Shown here one piece after another: positions 62,224 through 64,000 of a stretch of 64,000 bases of DNA (position 1 is its first letter; every line of letters begins with the position of its first letter). The translations under genes and the position numbers were made by a program. The notes below the pieces were generated by a model. That model did no database searches. It was not told the origin of the DNA and was given only the letters and a program-made list of their open reading frames with translations. Source of the DNA: Pardosa pseudoannulata (taxonomy: Eukaryota > Arthropoda > Arachnida > Araneae > Lycosidae). The stretch covers positions 90,481,348 to 90,545,347 of the forward strand of contig CM063498.1 in the NCBI GenBank assembly GCA_032207245.1, given 5' to 3'.

Positions 62224-63445
62224 CCACTTAAAAAATTTAATAACAATCATAGACAGATTTGGGGCTTCCGTGTAGTCCCAGGCCTTAACCAGAGCATGTT
62301 AGTCATACTTCAACTTGCCGTATAGATCGTATAGTGGTTTTAGATTTTATAGTGAGAAAGAAAGAAATCGAGACATTTTGCATCGAGAGAGGAGAGTCAA
62401 CACGGTGTTCACGAGACTTCAAACCCGCTTCTACCGTTACAAGTCTGACTTAATCCCTCAATGATATCTTCGTGAGTTAGTCCACAATGGTGACTCAAGC
62501 TCTATTATACACCATATTTGAATATTATCCACAAATATAATACTCCCCTCCACGGCTCTCTGTCACATGTTTATGTTATCATCTACATAGCTTTTTTCAG
62601 TTGTATTTAATATTTTGGTACAAGTCTACGTACCATTCTGAATATATATTAATCACGTGTATAATTCATGTAACTAGAAAAGATTTAAAATAATTATAAT
62701 AAATTTAAATAAGTATTCTTAAATTATGTATTGTGACTATGTTCTGTAATTAACGAGTTCCTAATTTTAACAAATCTAAAGCCACTATATGATTTTTGGC
62801 AAGTTGGATTACGATTTTATGATTCACGCGAACATGGTCTGACAACCTTCATTTTTACAATGAAAGTTTCTCGAACATTTGCCATAAATTAGGTTACTTT
62901 TGCATCATTTTCGAAGTTCGAGTCAAAATTACTGCTATTTCCCTAATAAAACTGCCGCTAGTTACTTATTTCTAATGTTTGAATTTTACCTTTATCTTTT
63001 ACAATAACAAATCAAAAAAGGAAAAAAAATTCGACATCATGTTAAAACCTAATTCACAAGGTTGTAAATTGCAATCAGCCTCTCTGCTACGCATCAACGA
63101 AACAGTGCGAAACAGATACAATGGACGTTGGGAAGCTCTCCAAAACTATTATTACGGCCAATAATTTGAGCTGTAAGAACCTGAAGAATAACGCTGGAAA
63201 AAAGGGGGAGTTTTTGCGATCGCTGATAAGCGAGTGAAAGAATGCACCGTTAAGATGCCTTAGTTTCAAATGCAGCAGCATGAATTCCTAATTGACTTAT
63301 AGAGGGGCGTTCCCCAGAAAGTTTAAATGCAAGTGATAACAACCTGCAAATATAAATACCTAAGTGTTTCAGAACTTAATGAATATAAACATGCACGGAA
63401 TGTATCCCTGCTAGTAATATTACACTATTCATATTTTTCTTTTCT
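62224..63445. other. Non-coding, nothing firm
   Basis: A slightly less AT-rich patch lies at 62270-62480. Short frames near 63 kb overlap on opposite strands and lack motifs. Confidence 0.4.
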
Positions 63446-63540
63446 CAGGGTTCCCACTGTTTTTCTAGAACAAAAATTAAGGACTTTTTAAGGACTTTCT
63501 AAGGACCAAAGTAACATTTTACAAGCACCTACTTGAAATA
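63446..63540 (+). mobile_element. Left end of an AAGGACTTT-type element
   Basis: CAGGGTTCCCACTG, then three tandem AAGGACTTT-like words, parallels the architecture of the element at 10832-11626 (CAGGG end plus repeated GACTTTCC words). The right end was not found and may lie beyond the window. Confidence 0.5.
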
Positions 63541-63797
63541 CACGGCATAACGACATAAAACCTATTTCCTGAGGAACCTATTTTAATGATTATGATCCAG
63601 ACAAGAAAAGTTCAATAAATGCCCTACAATATTTCAGAATTAAGTTTTTAAAAATGCCTAAAAATTAATATAAGATAAATTTGACAAAAACTAGATTTGA
63701 AAAATGTACATCTAAAGCTTTTTGAGTGATCAAACTAGAAATAAATTGTGAATAAAAACAACATTATAAACAGTACTTTCTGAGAATTTAAAAATGA

Positions 63798-63897
<100 letters not shown>

Positions 63898-64000
63898 CTA
63901 GCTGATTATACCTGACGTCCCCTGAGAAAGAAGAAAGTTTTAGATTTTCCTATTACATTCAATGCAAGAAAAATTAAACTTCCATAAGTAATTGAAATAT

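Overview
The window looks like AT-rich nuclear DNA (roughly 70% A+T by eye) from an invertebrate animal. It has no long open reading frames, operons or dense genes. It is dominated by dinucleotide microsatellites, short non-autonomous DNA transposons with terminal inverted repeats, tRNA-derived SINE pieces, and mono-T or mono-A runs. The repeat types would fit an arthropod, and a chelicerate is plausible, but the sequence alone does not settle the taxon. I see no rRNA, intact tRNA, CRISPR array or prokaryotic feature. The longest open frame is only 115 codons and resembles nothing I recognise.

Layout. 0.6-4.3 kb: microsatellites, a diverged ~213-bp tandem duplication and AT-rich filler. 4.3-6.3 kb: a dispersed repeat ending in a long C tract, then a 504-bp hAT-like MITE whose right half is duplicated around a SINE tail. 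6.8-8.4 kb: two further MITE-like elements. 9.2-9.9 kb: a diverged duplication and recurring TTCGTAC motifs. 10.8-11.6 kb: an element rich in CATGACTTTCC-type motifs. 12.9-13.4 kb: a less AT-rich block. 16.5 kb: a recent 71-bp duplication. 21.7-24.6 kb: a large TA/CA microsatellite inside a MITE-like element, then a second copy of the 6.8-kb element. 27.4-28.1 kb: an inverted repeat running into a 239-bp tandem duplication. 28.8-29.1 kb: another less AT-rich block. 32.7-33.1 kb: a complete-looking tRNA-derived SINE on the minus strand. 35.4-37.0 kb: the only credible coding exon, with a promoter-like module upstream, followed by a SINE tail and an 871-bp long-TIR element. 40-52 kb: element ends, a hairpin and microsatellites. 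54.4-56.3 kb: the second copy of the 4.3-kb repeat and two tRNA-like pieces. 59.8-60.3 kb: a third less AT-rich block. 61.3-62.2 kb: a 943-bp hAT-like element with a perfect 8-bp target-site duplication.

No set of genes working together can be shown. The one coding candidate is a first exon (35655-35788) ending in a clean splice donor. Its product resembles, from memory, an uncharacterised multicopy invertebrate protein family with a SWIM-like and YqaJ-exonuclease-like architecture. Its later exons were not found by eye. The rest is best read as intergenic or deep intronic DNA shaped by transposon insertion and local duplication.
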